DNA of 64,000 nucleotides. It comes from Euryodendron excelsum. Its lineage: Eukaryota > Streptophyta > Magnoliopsida > Ericales > Pentaphylacaceae. Both the position numbers and the translations under genes were made by a program. Under the pieces are notes generated by a model. That model was not told the DNA's origin. It did no database searches and saw only the letters and a program-made list of their open reading frames with translations. Position 1 is the stretch's first letter. Each line of letters opens with the position of its first letter. The DNA lies in the NCBI GenBank assembly GCA_033060915.1, contig CM065380.1:46310001-46374000 (forward strand). The letters are read 5' to 3'. This document shows positions 12,001 to 23,460 of this stretch, piece by piece.

Positions 12001-12807
12001 TTTTTACCAGAGTAGGCTAGTAGGCACTGGTGTTGACCCGAGTTTTGAGTATTTCCGTTACTTTAACGGTGTGTGACAAGTTAGTTTCTAAAGGTATCTC
12101 GTCCTCCGGTAAACGTGTCACAGCCAAGAGGCTTGTTCAGTCCTATGACATAGGGGTTTTGTTGGCATTCCCTATATCGACCTATTTGCCAGTGTTTTCA
12201 TCATTCTGATGGTTGTAATGTTTATGAGTGTTTCCGTCACTCTGATGGTGTGCGTGCATTTCGGAGACTGCCTGATCTTAGGAAGCTACTGAATGGTCTT
12301 ATCGTCTCAAAGCCTTAGGTACTTTCCTGATCGACGTGCCGAATAGCAGACATTCTACATTGGCGGTCTAACAGGTGCCAGAAGTGAACTACTCTACCAT
12401 CTCGGGGACTTAAGTTCTGTTTCAGCCGAAGAGTGTGAAAGGACTTATCGTTCTGAGAGATTTTGTATTTTCTCGATAAACGTGTCGTACTAGATGGATT
12501 TATCGTCTAAGGGATTAATTTTCTCGAAAAACGAACCAGATTGAGTTTGATGGACTTAGAATTGGAATTGAGGTTGAAATACGGACTTACTGTCTTTAAA
12601 AAGACGTGCCAACTAGACTTGGACCGAGAAATACCCTAAGGGCATTTTGGTCATCTTGCCTCTATTAGGCCTGACGAGCCTGTGAAGTGATTGATTAACT
12701 GGATTGACTCTGGAAAGTCAATTTAGGCTTGAATGTGTATGTATTAGTTTGAATGTGAGTCCAGTAGGGTCAGAGATTACCGAGTAGGCAAAAATAGGGT
12801 GCTTACA
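9055..12807 (-). mobile_element. 3.75-kb LTR inserted in gag of element 1 (solo LTR)
   Basis: On the minus strand it begins TGTAAGCACCC and ends TCTACA, so it has TG...CA ends. It shares many blocks with 1-2910, including the same terminal 40 bases. Both flanks are gag of element 1 and no retrotransposon ORF lies inside, so it is most simply a solo LTR. A clear minus-strand TATA box is at 11,281-11,290, which sets U3 at 11,290-12,807. The region 10,320-10,640 holds two diverged copies of a ~150-bp block. I found no 5-bp target duplication (ATCCT on the left, TTAAC on the right). Confidence 0.7.
11281..11290 (-). promoter_or_regulatory. TATA box of the long LTR
   Basis: On the minus strand GCCTATAAATACAGGCC lies upstream of a CT- and AACCCTAA-rich leader. 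The sister LTR has the same spot mutated to TATGAATACTGGCC (about 1155-1166). Confidence 0.55.
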
Positions 12808-14330
12808 TTAACCAAACCATCCAGGAAGGATTCCAAATATAGTAGGGGGCAATGACTTTGACTAAGGGAGCAACCACGGTAACGTGGCGGCTCCACAATA
12901 TAGAACTCTCTGGGATTACATGAATCCCCTGAGACAAGCCCTACATCTTGCATCGTTTTTCCACTGCACTATAATACCTTGAATATACCTCTAGGGATGA
13001 TGCAAATGCTCCCTCAATTCTATGGCTTGGACTTAGAGCAACCTTATACCTTCATAAAAGAATTTGAAGATGCATGCTCTTTGGTCATGGACAACTCTTG
13101 TCTGAGGGAGGTTTATTAATGAAAGTCTTCCCTTTTTGCCTCAAAGATAAGGCCATGACATGGTTCAATTCTTTAAGGCCATTGTCTATCCACTCTTGGC
13201 ACACATTGCAAGGAGAGTTTTTAAAGAAATTCTTCCCAAAAAATCGAACATAGGAGTTTAGATGCCAAATCTCATAATTCTCTCCCATGATGGGAGAGTC
13301 TTTTTTCCAATGTTAGGAATGTTTCAAAGACCTTCTAATTTCTTGTCCACACCATGGCTTCACCGAATGACACATTATCAACATTTTTATGCTTCCCTAA
13401 CACCTCAATTGAAACAATTTGTGGAGTTAATATGTGCGGGGAATTTTATTGACAAGCAACCCTATGAGACTTATAGTTATTTTGACTACCTTGTAAACTT
13501 GGTTAGAGATTGGGCAACCACCGGAACCCAAAATCTACAGGGTAGACCTAACCAATAAGGGGTGGGAAAATTTCAACTGAAAGAGGTTGATGATATGAAT
13601 GCTCAACTTGCCATGTTGGCGAGAAAATTAGAGGCTTTAGAACTTAAGAAGGTTAACACGGTGGAGAGTGAAGTGACAAAGGAAATATGTTGTTTAGTGT
13701 ATGAGATCACGGATCATGGCACCTCGTCATGTTCGATTATTTCAGGGGTTTATGAGGCCTTGGATGGCCAAGTCTATTCGATTGGCCAATATCAAAAAGG
13801 AGGGGGCAACTCCTATTTGAACACATATAACCCAAGATAGAGGGATCATCCAAACTTCAGATGGAGGGGTCAGGGAAATTCAAACTTCCAAATCTATCAA
13901 GGAGGATTCCATAATCCTCAAGCTTATCAAGTACCTCCTCCACCATTCCAAACACAATCATACCAACCTCCACCAGTGCCACCAATCCCAAACCAACCAA
14001 AAGGATATCAATCTCCACCACAAGCTCCAACTACCACTTACCAACCTCCACACAAGAGGTCATTAGAAGACACCCTCCAACAATTCATGTATAACCAACG
14101 AGGAGTGAACTCTAGGGTAGATAAAATCTTAAAGTAACAAGGCCAAACTTTAAATGACATCAGGGTTCAATTAATGCTTTTAACCCAAGCCTTGTCCATC
14201 ATTGAAAAGGGTAAGTTACCCGCCCAACCCTAACCTAATCTGTCTAGACATGTGCACTCTACTGAGATCATAAATCAACCACCATCTAAGGTAGTACGTG
14301 GCTCACTTGAGGTTGAGGAGAGGATAGACC
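12808..14330 (+). pseudogene. gag: gag, 3' part (element 1)
   Basis: Reading resumes with residues like NVAAPQYRTLWDYMNPLRQA, matching element 2 gag residues about 83-102. It passes through the gag core (ASLTPQLKQFVELICAGNF near 13,400) and the zinc knuckle near 13,690-13,730. The knuckle reads CLVYEITDHGTSSC, so the second cysteine of the CX2CX4HX4C motif has become tyrosine. A proline/glutamine-rich tail follows (13,900-14,060). Several frame breaks and stops are present, and the parts at 13,262-13,558 and 13,562-13,840 are in different frames. It cannot make capsid. Confidence 0.8.
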
Positions 14331-14334
14331 TAGT

Positions 14335-15221
14335 GTGGAGGAGAAGAGTAAACCTAGAAAAGAGCTAGGTAAGGAGGAACAAAGGGAAAAAGATAAGAAG
14401 AGTGAGAAAGAGAAGAAAGAGTCCATGGCTAAAGATGAGAAAGCCTTGAGGGAAGAATGTGAGGCGTTGGCCTATGCTTCTTTTCCTCACCGTTTAGCCA
14501 AGCCAAAGAATCATCCTTTGAGTTTCAAAATCTATGAAACGTTTAAACAAGTCAAGATCAATCTACTTCTCCTGGAAGCAATCAAGCAAATTGTTTCTTA
14601 TGCTAAGTTCTTAAAAGAGCTATGCACTATTAAAAGGAAGTTGAATGTAAGAGAGCATGCTTTCATTGCAGAAAAAGTGAACTGCATTGTTCAAGTCAAG
14701 ACTCCTCCTAAATACAAGGGCCTAAGATGTCCCATGGCCACTTGTTTTATTGGAGACCATAAAATTGAAGGTTGCTTACTTGATCTAGGGTCGAGTGTAA
14801 ACTTTTGCCATACTCTGTGTATAAGCAACTAGGACTGGGAGAACTTAAACTAGCTAGAATCACACTTCAACTTGCGGATAGATCAATTAAGGCACGTAGA
14901 GGTATGGTGGAGGATATCTTAGTGCAAGTGCAGAGATTTTACTATCCCGTGGACTTTGTTGACTTAAACACCCATTCGGTCGTGGACCCCAATACACAAA
15001 ATCATATACCAATAATTCTAGGTCGACCCTTTTTAGCCACATATGATGCAATCATCCACGTGAGGGGTAGTCTTTTGAAGTTGTCTTTTGGCAACATGAC
15101 TGTCGAGCTTAATATGTTTAATGCGGGGAGGCAACCGAGTGAGTGTGAAGATATTAGGGAGGTGAACTTTCTCGACACATACAAGAGCATTTCGAGAGGT
15201 ATAGCATTGAGGATGCCCTAG
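14335..15221 (+). pseudogene. pol: gag-pol linker and aspartic protease (element 1)
   Basis: A lysine/glutamate-rich linker is followed by ALAYASFPHRLAKPKNHPLS and FKQVKIN...EAIKQIVSYAKFLKELC, then the protease with LLDLGSS at about 14,780-14,800 and IILGRPFLATYDAI at about 15,012-15,053. The DLGSS form, in place of DTG or DSG, is usual for this branch of plant gypsy elements and is shared with element 2. A frame change falls inside the protease near 14,805-14,832. The glutamine in FKQVK shows that the TAA at the same place in element 2 is a mutation. Confidence 0.8.
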
Positions 15222-15559
15222 TTAGTGTGTTGATGTTTAATGAGAATCTTAATTGTTTAGAGGATGAGGAAGAGGGGTTAGTTGAAGAGGTTAGTGGGTT
15301 AGATGTTACACCTATCATAGGGGTGGGTTAGTGGACCCTCAATTTTGAACCTGTGACTCCTAACCCTATCAAACCTTAATCATCAAAACTCACAACGCCA
15401 ACACCCGAAAGGAAACTATTCCCTCAACTCTTAAATATTCATTTTGAAGAGAGGGTGTGTCATATCCGGTAGTCATATTTTCATGTCTATCGAAAACTTA
15501 AGAAGAGAATTTGTTGAAGATGCTCAAGAGGCACTGGAAAGCCATTGATTGGACGATCA

Positions 15560-16915
15560 CCGATCTTCATGGGATTAGCCCCCTTGTGTGTACCCATTGC
15601 ATTTACCTTAAGGAAGGGCTAAACCAATGCGTCAAAAGCAATAGCAATTAAAACCAACTATAAAAGAAGTTGTGAGAGGAGAGGTTCAAAAATTGCTTGA
15701 TGCGGGTATCATTTACCCCATATCTGACTCTAGGTGGATTAGCCCAACTCAAGTTGTTCCTAAGAAATCCAGAGTGACGGTAGTACAGAATGAGAACAAT
15801 GAGTTGATACCTACTTAGATTCAAATCGGGTAGCATATGTGTATAGACTATCGTTGTCTTAACGCCATCACTAGAAAGGATCATTTGTCCCTCCCCTTCC
15901 TTGATCAATTGCTCGAATGTGTAGCGGGGAGGGCATATTATTATTTTCTCGATGGCTACTCTGGATATAACTAACTAGAAATAGCCATGAAAGACTAAGA
16001 TAAAACAACATTCACATGCCCCTTTGGCACATTCGTTTACAAATGAATGTCATTTAGGTTGTGTAACACTCCTACCACTTTCCAAAGATGCATGATAAGC
16101 ATCTTTAGTAATATGGTAAAATGGATTTTAGAGGTTTTCATGGATGATTTCTTGGTTTATGAGGACACGTATGAACAATGTCTAACCAATCTGGAGTCCA
16201 TGCTCAAGCGATGTGAGGAAAGTCGCTTAGTCTTGAATTGGAAGAAATGTCACTTTATAGTGACACAAGGTATAGTCTTAGGCCACATCATTTTCGGGAG
16301 AGGTATTAAGGTAGATCCCACTAAGGTTGAGTTAATTCAAAAACTACCTACCCCCAGGACCGTTAAAGATGTAAGATCCTTTCTTAGGTATGCCGGCTTC
16401 TGCAGGCATTTTATTCAATCATTTAGTGTCATCTCTAAGCCTTTATGTGCCCTATTGGTGCAAGATGCACCAATTGAGTGGACTCCATCTTGCCAACTAG
16501 CATTCGACAAATTGAAAAATCATTTGACCACGATTCCTATAGTCCAACCTCCAAATTATAGCCTACCATTTGAGCTTATGTGTAATACTAATGATTACGC
16601 CATAGGGGTCGTTTTGGGCTAAATGAGGGATAAGAAACCTCAAGTGCTTCACTACGTTAGCAAGACATTGAATAAAACCTAAGTGAACTACACCACCACC
16701 GAAAAAGAAATGCTGGCTATAGTTTTTGCTTTTAACAAATTTCATTCTTGCTTGGTGGGCACATTAGTGATTGTTTACACCAATCACGCCCTCAAATACT
16801 TATTGTCCAAACAATATGTTAAGCTTAGGTCGATCTGATGGATTCTCCTTCTTGAAGAATGTAACCTTAAGATTAAAGATAAGAAGGGGGTAGAGAATGT
16901 GCTTGCAGACCACCT
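15560..16915 (+). pseudogene. pol: Reverse transcriptase and RNase H (element 1)
   Basis: RT blocks in order include GISPLVC (about 15,572), IYPISDSRWISPTQVVPK (about 15,715), LDGYSGYN (about 15,949), FRLCNTPTTFQRCM and FMDDFLVYEDTYEQCL (catalytic Asp codons 16,143-16,148). RNase H follows with PFELMCNTNDYAIGVVLG, where the first catalytic aspartate (DAS in element 2) is now asparagine, then TEKEMLAIVFAFNKF and [10 protein letters not shown] (about 16,905). Many stops are typical products of C-to-T change (TGG to TAG, CAA to TAA). Dead. Confidence 0.85.
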
Positions 16916-17089
16916 TTCTAGACTCCCCTTTAAGGCTCCTACCGTCAATGACTCCCCCATTAAAAAGACATTCCTCAATGAACAACTCATGCTTTGTCAA
17001 GCCATAACACACTCTCACTCCATGGTGTGCCGATGTGGCCAATTACTTGGCCATCGGGGTTATTCCTACCAATTAGGCCTCTTTAGATA

Positions 17090-18315
17090 AGAGAAAATTC
17101 TTTCGTCTTGCTAAACATTTCTTTCAGGATGAGTTGTATCTCTTCAAATATTTTCCCTACCAAATCATTTGAAGATGCATGCCTAATAAGGAATTTACTA
17201 GTATCATGGAGTTTTGTCACTCACACGCTTGTGGAGGGCATTTCTAATCAAAAAAGACCGCGGCCAAAATCCTTCAAAGCAGTTTGTATTGGCTAACAAT
17301 GTTTAGGGACGTTCATGCCTTTTGCCTTACATGTGATAGATGCTAAAGGCTCGGAACCCTCTCTAAGAGGCACATAATGCCTCCCTACCCTATTACCATT
17401 TTAGAAATCTTTGATTATTGGGCGATAGACTTTATGTGGCCTTTCCTAAGTTCCTGTGACTATCTTTTCATCTTGGTAGCCATTAATTATGTGAGCAAGT
17501 GGGTAGAAGCCATAGCTGCTAGGACCAACGACCATCAAGTGGTCATAATGTTTTTGAAAGAGAATATCTCCTCTCGATTTGGCATTCCTCAAGCTATCAT
17601 TAGTGATGGAGGCTCCTACTTTTGTAATCGGCCTTTTGCGTCCTTGATGCACAAGTATGGTGTGGTTCATAAACTTGGACTCCCTTACCATCCACAAAAT
17701 CAAGGCTAAGTTGAGTTGGCTAACTGAGAGATCAAGCATATTCTTGAAAAGACCGATAATCCAAATAGAAAGAATTGGTCTCTTCAGTTAATTAATGCTT
17801 TGTGGGCCTACCACACTGCTTATAAGACCCTTATTGGCACTTCACCTTATAGACTTGTGTACGGGAAGGCATGCCATCTTTCCGTGGAAATAGAACACAA
17901 GGCCTATTGAGCAATTCATCAATGCAATACAAGCACTGATGAGGCGGGAGCCCATAGAAAGCTCCAATTCAACGAGTTTGACGAGTTTTGAAATGATACA
18001 TTTGAGAATGCTATGATTTCTAAGGCTCGGATGAAAGCCTTTCGTGACTAACACATCATTCGAAAATCATTTCAAGTTGGTCAAAAGGTTTTACTATATG
18101 ATTATCTTTTACATCTCTTCCTGGGAAAGCTTAAAAGTAAGTGGTCGGGTCCCTATCAAGTCAAACAAGAATTTTCTCATGGAGCGGTGGAAGTACAAAA
18201 CTTCAGTAATGGCACGTCTTTTAAGGTGAATGGGCAAAGATTGAAGCCCTACTTTGAGGCTTTCTGATGTGAGATAGATTATGTGGATCTCATTGATCCA
18301 CCAATCTTAGATTGA
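17090..18315 (+). pseudogene. pol: Integrase (element 1)
   Basis: The zinc-binding region is recognisable at about 17,200-17,350 ([14 protein letters not shown], then CLTCDRC). The catalytic core has AIDFMWPF, ISDGGSYFCN and HPQNQG-stop-VELAN, so the DDE residues survive but a TAA interrupts just before the glutamate, and the next arginine codon is TGA. The C-terminal part ends in DYVDLIDPPILD with a stop at 18,313-18,315, matching the [12 protein letters not shown] end of element 2. No chromodomain follows. Confidence 0.85.
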
Positions 18316-18434
18316 ATGTGGTTAACTGATTCATAATCTTAGGAGTAGTTTAGTTCATTAGCTTTAGTTTGTTTCCTTTCTTTGGTTTTCCGTCTTTTCC
18401 TCCTTTATCCCTCCTTGTTCTTTGCTTGTTCTTG

Positions 18435-18474
18435 TGCATTAAGGACAATGCAAGCGTTTAGGTAGGGGTGGAGG
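18435..18474 (+). other. Hairpin plus G-rich tract between pol and third ORF (element 1)
   Basis: TGCATTAAGGACAATGCA (18,435-18,452) is a 6-bp stem with a 6-nt loop. It is followed 7 nt later by AGGTAGGGGTGGAGG (18,460-18,474), which resembles the true polypurine tract at 22,003-22,015. Element 2 has the same arrangement at 35,491-35,546. Confidence 0.5.
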
Positions 18475-18539
18475 CATAATTCAGAGGCCTACCCTCTGTT
18501 TCTATAGTTTTGAGTTTTGTTTTTATTCAATTTTTGTTC

Positions 18540-18760
18540 ACTTTTAGGTTTTTCTGTGCATTTTGGGCTTGAGAGTGTCCTCAACCGTGTCCACGATTTG
18601 GTGACCATAGGCACAGTTGGTTGATCGTGCGTTCGGTTGAGGCAGGGGTAGCTTACAGAGCGTTGGATTGTGCCTACAGTAGAGGCAGGCTTCTTACAGT
18701 GTGCATAGACATGCACACGGTTGGCTGTTTCTCTATAAAAGTCACGAGTTTTTTGAGTTA
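18540..18760 (+). promoter_or_regulatory. Candidate internal promoter upstream of third ORF (element 1)
   Basis: A TATA box (CTCTATAAAAG, TATAAAA at 18,734-18,740) lies 215 nt before the ATG of the third ORF. The 190 nt upstream carry motifs of this element's own LTR upstream region: AACCGTGTCCACG (about 18,584), GATCGTGCGTTCGGTTGAG (about 18,622) and GCACACGGTTGGC (about 18,713), comparable to AACCGTGCGCACG and GACCGTTCGCA in the LTR. Promoter activity is inferred from sequence only. Confidence 0.45.
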
Positions 18761-18954
18761 ACTCATTTCACACAGCGTGTTAACTCAGCAGTTAACTCAA
18801 AGAGCTAGTGAAAGAGAGTTCGAGCCAAGTATCGAAGCCTTGCCAATTTTCAGCTGTGAGCATAGTTATTTCGAGTCCGGTTCTGTTCCATCTTTAGGTA
18901 TATCCCATCGAGCCCTTCTTTATCTTTTCTTTCATTTGTTCTTTTAGATTTTAG

Positions 18955-20202
18955 ATGTCTCAGGGGCCGTGGACTAAGGTGTCCCATAAGTGGCCCGTTA
19001 GCTTTGATGAGTCTCGATTCACAGGCTGGGTGTATAAGGGAGTATTTTTCTATAGAGGGGCAGTTTAGGAGCATGCCATTACGCTCGAGCACTTTAAAAG
19101 AGAACCGTATTTTTAGAGCAATGTTTTTGCTCGGAGAGGGTGGACATATTTGGCTCAGTACAGTGGTCAGCATAGGTTTAAGCTGATTGTTGAGCTAATG
19201 GCCAACGTCTCAACCACAGAGTCTTGTGACACCGCAGGTGATGAGCAAATTATCACATGGGTTAGGGGTAAATCTATAATGATTACCCTTATGACTTTTG
19301 CTAAGTTCTTTGGGCTCCCTAGGGTAGTTGAGTAGGATCTCAAGTATTTGGACGTAGGTGAGGTTGACCACGTGGTGATGGTGGCTAAGATATATAGTCC
19401 TGGTGTCCAGTGGATTTCTTTGCAGAATGCGAAGAAACACTTAGCCCATAGGTACAGACCACTATTTGTGTTCACTCGTTCCTTGATTCTCCCGTTGTGT
19501 TGTACTCCGGAATGTAGTAGACGAAGAGGTCAACTGATGTACACTATAGGCACGGGTAGGTCCATCGACCTACCCCACTAATTGTTCATGGCTCTCTATT
19601 TTGTGATCGTTTTGACCAAACTTTAAGGGTGCATTCCATTCCCTGGTTTCCTAACCGAGCTGATCCATTAGGCCGAGGTCGTGATCCCTGTCGATATCTT
19701 TCTCGAGAAGGCCCTTGCGCCTATCGAGGGATCATCGGAGAACAGGGCTATGGGCCAGTTATTTGGGATAGAGAGGAGAGTCCAGCAGGGTCAGCAGGCA
19801 GGCCCCACACTTCGGGCTTTGTCTCAGTCGCTAGATCAGCAAAGTACATATATCCAGGAGCAAACCACAACTATTGTGCAACTACAAAGTGTGGTGGCAT
19901 TCTTCCAGCAAGCTTAGGCTGGTTTTGACAGGCAACTGGCAGCCCTTTAGACTGCCTAGTTTGAGCAGTTTGTAGCTCTTCATATAGATTAGATTAGATT
20001 TCAAGAGGAGATCAGATAATAGCATATGCGTCAGGGGCAAATGTTGACTGATATTCTGGCTTAATTGCGACATCATGGAGTTAAAACTACCGCAGGACCT
20101 TCTACCTTGGCTGGATCTTCTAAGGCACCTTCTTCATTGGGTGGGCACTCTTTTCAGGATTTAGATGACTTCAGTCAGCGGTAGTTAGAGATAGAGTTTT
20201 GA
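18955..20202 (+). pseudogene. Third ORF downstream of pol (element 1), broken
   Basis: This is a decayed relative of the intact ORF at 33,692-34,969. Matching blocks include AQYSGQHRFKLIVELMANVS, WVRGKSIMITLMTFAKFFGLPRV, WISLQNAKKHLAHRYRPLFVFTRS and ECSRRRGQLMYTIGTGRSID. It then has a glutamine-rich, probably coiled-coil tail (about 19,740-19,915). Stops or shifts occur near 19,068, 19,110, 19,333 and 19,580. The ATG at 18,955 follows a T-rich tract ending TTCTTTTAG, which resembles a 3' splice site. The domain is the one often labelled 'putative plant transposon protein'; its function is unknown. Confidence 0.75.
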
Positions 20203-22002
20203 TGTCATCTGTATTTTCATGTGTATCACATATTAATGTATTTAAAACTCTGTTGTTTATACCATATTTTACCTTTTAAGCTGTATTGTGTATATATATC
20301 TATATATATTTTTCTTTGTATTGCTATATCTCTTATGTGTGGATTATACAGTTGTAGGTGCGATATGACAGTTGTATCTTTTATCCATATATTTCTCATT
20401 TTGATTCCTAGTTATTCATGGTGGATTTGTGATTCTTTACTTCTGAGATACCATAACACTACTTGTGAAAGTGCCACTTGAGATTAGAAGATCGGAGTTT
20501 TTCCATGTATCTTTACTCAAATTGATGTTGATTCATTTTTTACACCTAACACATTGTGAGGTTGTTTAATTCCTGCATTAGTAGAAGGATTATATCAATG
20601 TGCATCATGCTTTATAATACCATTTGTTCCTATCTTTTGCAGTCTCATCCTTACAGTAGTAGATATTTTACCTTGTAAACTTTAAAGCATTCATCGTCTT
20701 TCGAAGCGTTTACATTTACTCAAGGATTAATTCTTCACTCTAATATTTTTTTTCTGAATAGTTTTATTATTCTTGCATTTGATTCATGAGTTGAGTATTG
20801 ATTTTGATATTGACACTTAAACTCTATGAAATTCTATAGTTGTGTGCTTTGGAATATAACTCTAGGCCCTTATTCTTCTTGATAGCTTTGAGTTTCTCAT
20901 TATAAAGCCATATGTTTCTTTGACCCTCTTTGATCCCTTTTCTTCATTTTTTTGTTGGAATGCAAAATAATGCTACTTCCTATATTGTACATGCAAAGTG
21001 ATGCCTTTGTTGAAAAGAGTATATTATGTTGAGACATTGAAGAAAGAAAAAAAAAAAAAAATGAGATTGATTGGGGAGTTCAATAAAAAGAGCATATTGT
21101 GAAGTTGAAAATGTTGAATGCAAAAGGAAATATCAAAAGAATAGAAACAAAAGAGGCAAAAGAAAGAAGAAAAAGAAAGAGGTGTTATAAAGTTGAAAAG
21201 AATGAAGAAAAGAGCAAAATGGCGAGAACAGTGTTTTGAAATTCAAAAAGGGAAAGAGTAGGAGTTGTTTGACCATCTATCATTTCATGCCTTGATCACA
21301 CATGATTTGACCTATTCCTATCTTTCTCGACCGTTATCCTTTATCTCTTCTAAACCACCATCTTCACTTCTAAAAAGGCCTAGTTGATTCAAATTATGCT
21401 TGATTGGAAATTCCATTAGAGTATATAACATCACTTGTCAACTTCTTTGAATCAATGCTCGACTATAAAAAAAATTTCGTGAATTTATGCTAAGTTGATA
21501 CACCTATATCTTTTCGATTTTCGTATTTGGTTCTCTTACGATCCTTTATATTTACTCTTTTATTGAACATGACATTGTGAGAATCATGTCGGTCTTTATT
21601 TGTGAGTGTATGTCTAGTGAGTTATTGAATCAAAGCTTAAAGATTTAGAATTGTTGAAATGTGTTTTATTTGAAGTTTTGTAGCATGATTCTTCCCCCAC
21701 ACACTTGAACCTCTTTTTTGTATGAATGATTGCATATTTTTGCTAGTGTTAGAGGTTAGAAGTGGCATCTAATGTTAACTTAAGTTGAATTATACATGTT
21801 CTCCTTATTCTAATCTTAATTGCAATTCACAAAAGGATGTTTGTGGGTATCATCACTGGAAACCTTCATAAGACACCACTAGTCTACTAGGGATAACTTA
21901 GGGGTTCAAAGGCTTGATGTGTGAGCTAAATACATCCGTGACTCCTACAAAAGTAGAGATTATCTTTTATTTCTAGTGTTTTGCAAAAGAATAGCAAAAG
22001 CT
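20203..22002 (+). other. 3' untranslated region of element 1
   Basis: No coding match. It holds T-rich sequence with TATATATC near 20,290-20,310, an A15 tract at about 21,046-21,061, and a purine-rich block (about 21,060-21,250) rich in AAAGAAGAAAAAG. Element 2 has a comparable A-tract and purine-rich block in its own 3' untranslated region. Confidence 0.5.
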
Positions 22003-22015
22003 AGGTGGGGGGAGA
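22003..22015 (+). other. Polypurine tract (element 1)
   Basis: AGGTGGGGGGAGA lies immediately before the LTR start TGATTACAC, the expected position of the plus-strand primer. Confidence 0.7.
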
Positions 22016-23360
22016 TGATTACACTCCAAAAGTGTAATTCTTAGTCCCCAAATAGCTTTAGTTAGTCCAATTAGATTACTTATACTCTTGTTTTAGCTTA
22101 ATAATGACTCTAATGATGTTTAATGGCTTAATTTACAGGTTTTGAGCTTACAAGGGATCAAAAGGAACTTTGGGGGCAAAACTTGTGCATGGGTCAGTTA
22201 ACCGTTCGCCATGTGGTTCAAGCCATGCACACGCCTACAGAGAATGATCAAAGTTTAGAAGGGGGTATTTATCGTAAAGACATTTGTAGGAAGACCGTTC
22301 GCACGGTATATGCAGCCCCTGTTCTTATTTTGCCTATAAATTAGATTTTGGCTTAATTTGGAGGGGATCTTAGCTTATTATACTTAGTTTACTTAGATAT
22401 AGGTTATATTTGAGAGCTTTGTAGAGAGAGAGTATATTTTCCCACCTTTTCTTTTACTTTCTTTGTATCCAAACACCATTTTCAATTAATTAAAGTATAG
22501 ATCTATTGCTTTTTATTTTCTCTACTCTCTTATATGCTTGCTTTCATGGATTCGAGTAACTAAGTCTTCTATTTGGGTGCAATTAGGAAGATCTACCAAG
22601 AGTTACATGAAAGTTGATAGAGGTATATGAACTTTATTGAATTATCTCTAGATTTCTACTTCTCTTCTCAATTGGGGTTGATTTTTTAAAACTCTTAGAT
22701 TCATAACTAAGTTTGGTAACTCCTTTGCACAATTCTTCAATTGGCATAGGGATTGCACAAATCTATGGTTTGCTTCTAAAGATCTATCAATTGAATTCAA
22801 ATCTAATCTCAATTGAAAGAGAATCAAAGATATTATAGTCTAAATCTTCCGAATCATGAATCCATGGAGAGATCCATGATTTGAGTCATCATAGCCTCAA
22901 TTGAATTCCTTGTAAAAATTGGTAGATTTGACCAATTGTACTCAAATTCCCATCAATTGTTTTTTAACCCCATCTTAACTGGCTCTAATTGTTTTTTACC
23001 TTTAGTTTTTGGCTATTTCTAATTTTATAGTATAATAGACTTATATTCTAAATTGCTTAGTTGAATTGCTAGATTAGTTGTTAATTGTTTTTAAATTCCT
23101 TGATATAATTGTTGAATATCAATTAGCTTTATTTGAATTGCCTAGTTGTTAGTGAATCACCCTTCTCAAAACTAAAAGATTTTTGGTCTACTTTTGTTGT
23201 TCTTAGATTCAATTTCATTTAATTTGCAATCCAATTTGAGTGATTCCATTATGAGTTGAGCGTTCATTTCTATATTGGAATCAATTCTATGGGAAGAACT
23301 ATCACCAGAGATTAACCGATAAATTACATTGCGAAACCGTATGCTTATGGGATCAAAACA
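22016..23360 (+). mobile_element. 3' LTR of element 1
   Basis: This 1345-bp LTR runs TGATTACACTCC ... GATCAAAACA. Its TGATTAC start is shared with element 2's LTR. A TATA box is at 22,335-22,341. It is the complete version of the truncated 5' LTR and differs from it at roughly one site in ten in alignable parts, indicating an old insertion. Confidence 0.8.
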
Positions 23361-23460
23361 TGTCTCAGACACCGCGCTCCTACTGCAACTCAAACCCGTG
23401 ACCTCGCCGAAATCGAAGTGGATCCTATGACCATTGGGCCAAAGACCCTAGTCCCTTTCT
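23361..23460 (-). mobile_element. SINE-like remnant abutting the LTR
   Basis: On the minus strand TGGCCCAATGG (23,431-23,441) fits the RNA polymerase III A box. GGGTTTGAGTTGC (23,384-23,396) is a decayed B box about 45 nt downstream. This suggests a tRNA-derived SINE head. No tail is seen on that strand because element 1's LTR starts where the SINE body should continue. Confidence 0.4.

Larger units (their letters stand above)
7680..23360 (+). mobile_element. Element 1: old Athila-like Ty3/gypsy retrotransposon, degenerate
   Basis: The order on the plus strand is: partial 5' LTR, tRNA-Asp-type primer site, leader, gag, protease, RT, RNase H, integrase, a third ORF, polypurine tract and 3' LTR. 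Its proteins align by eye along their whole length with those of element 2 (30,676-43,415). All ORFs are broken by many stops and shifts, the LTRs are strongly diverged, and gag is interrupted by an LTR at 9055-12807. No chromodomain is seen after integrase, and there is an extra ORF after pol, which fits the Athila branch of non-chromoviral plant gypsy elements. No target duplication can be tested because the left end is missing. Confidence 0.85.
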
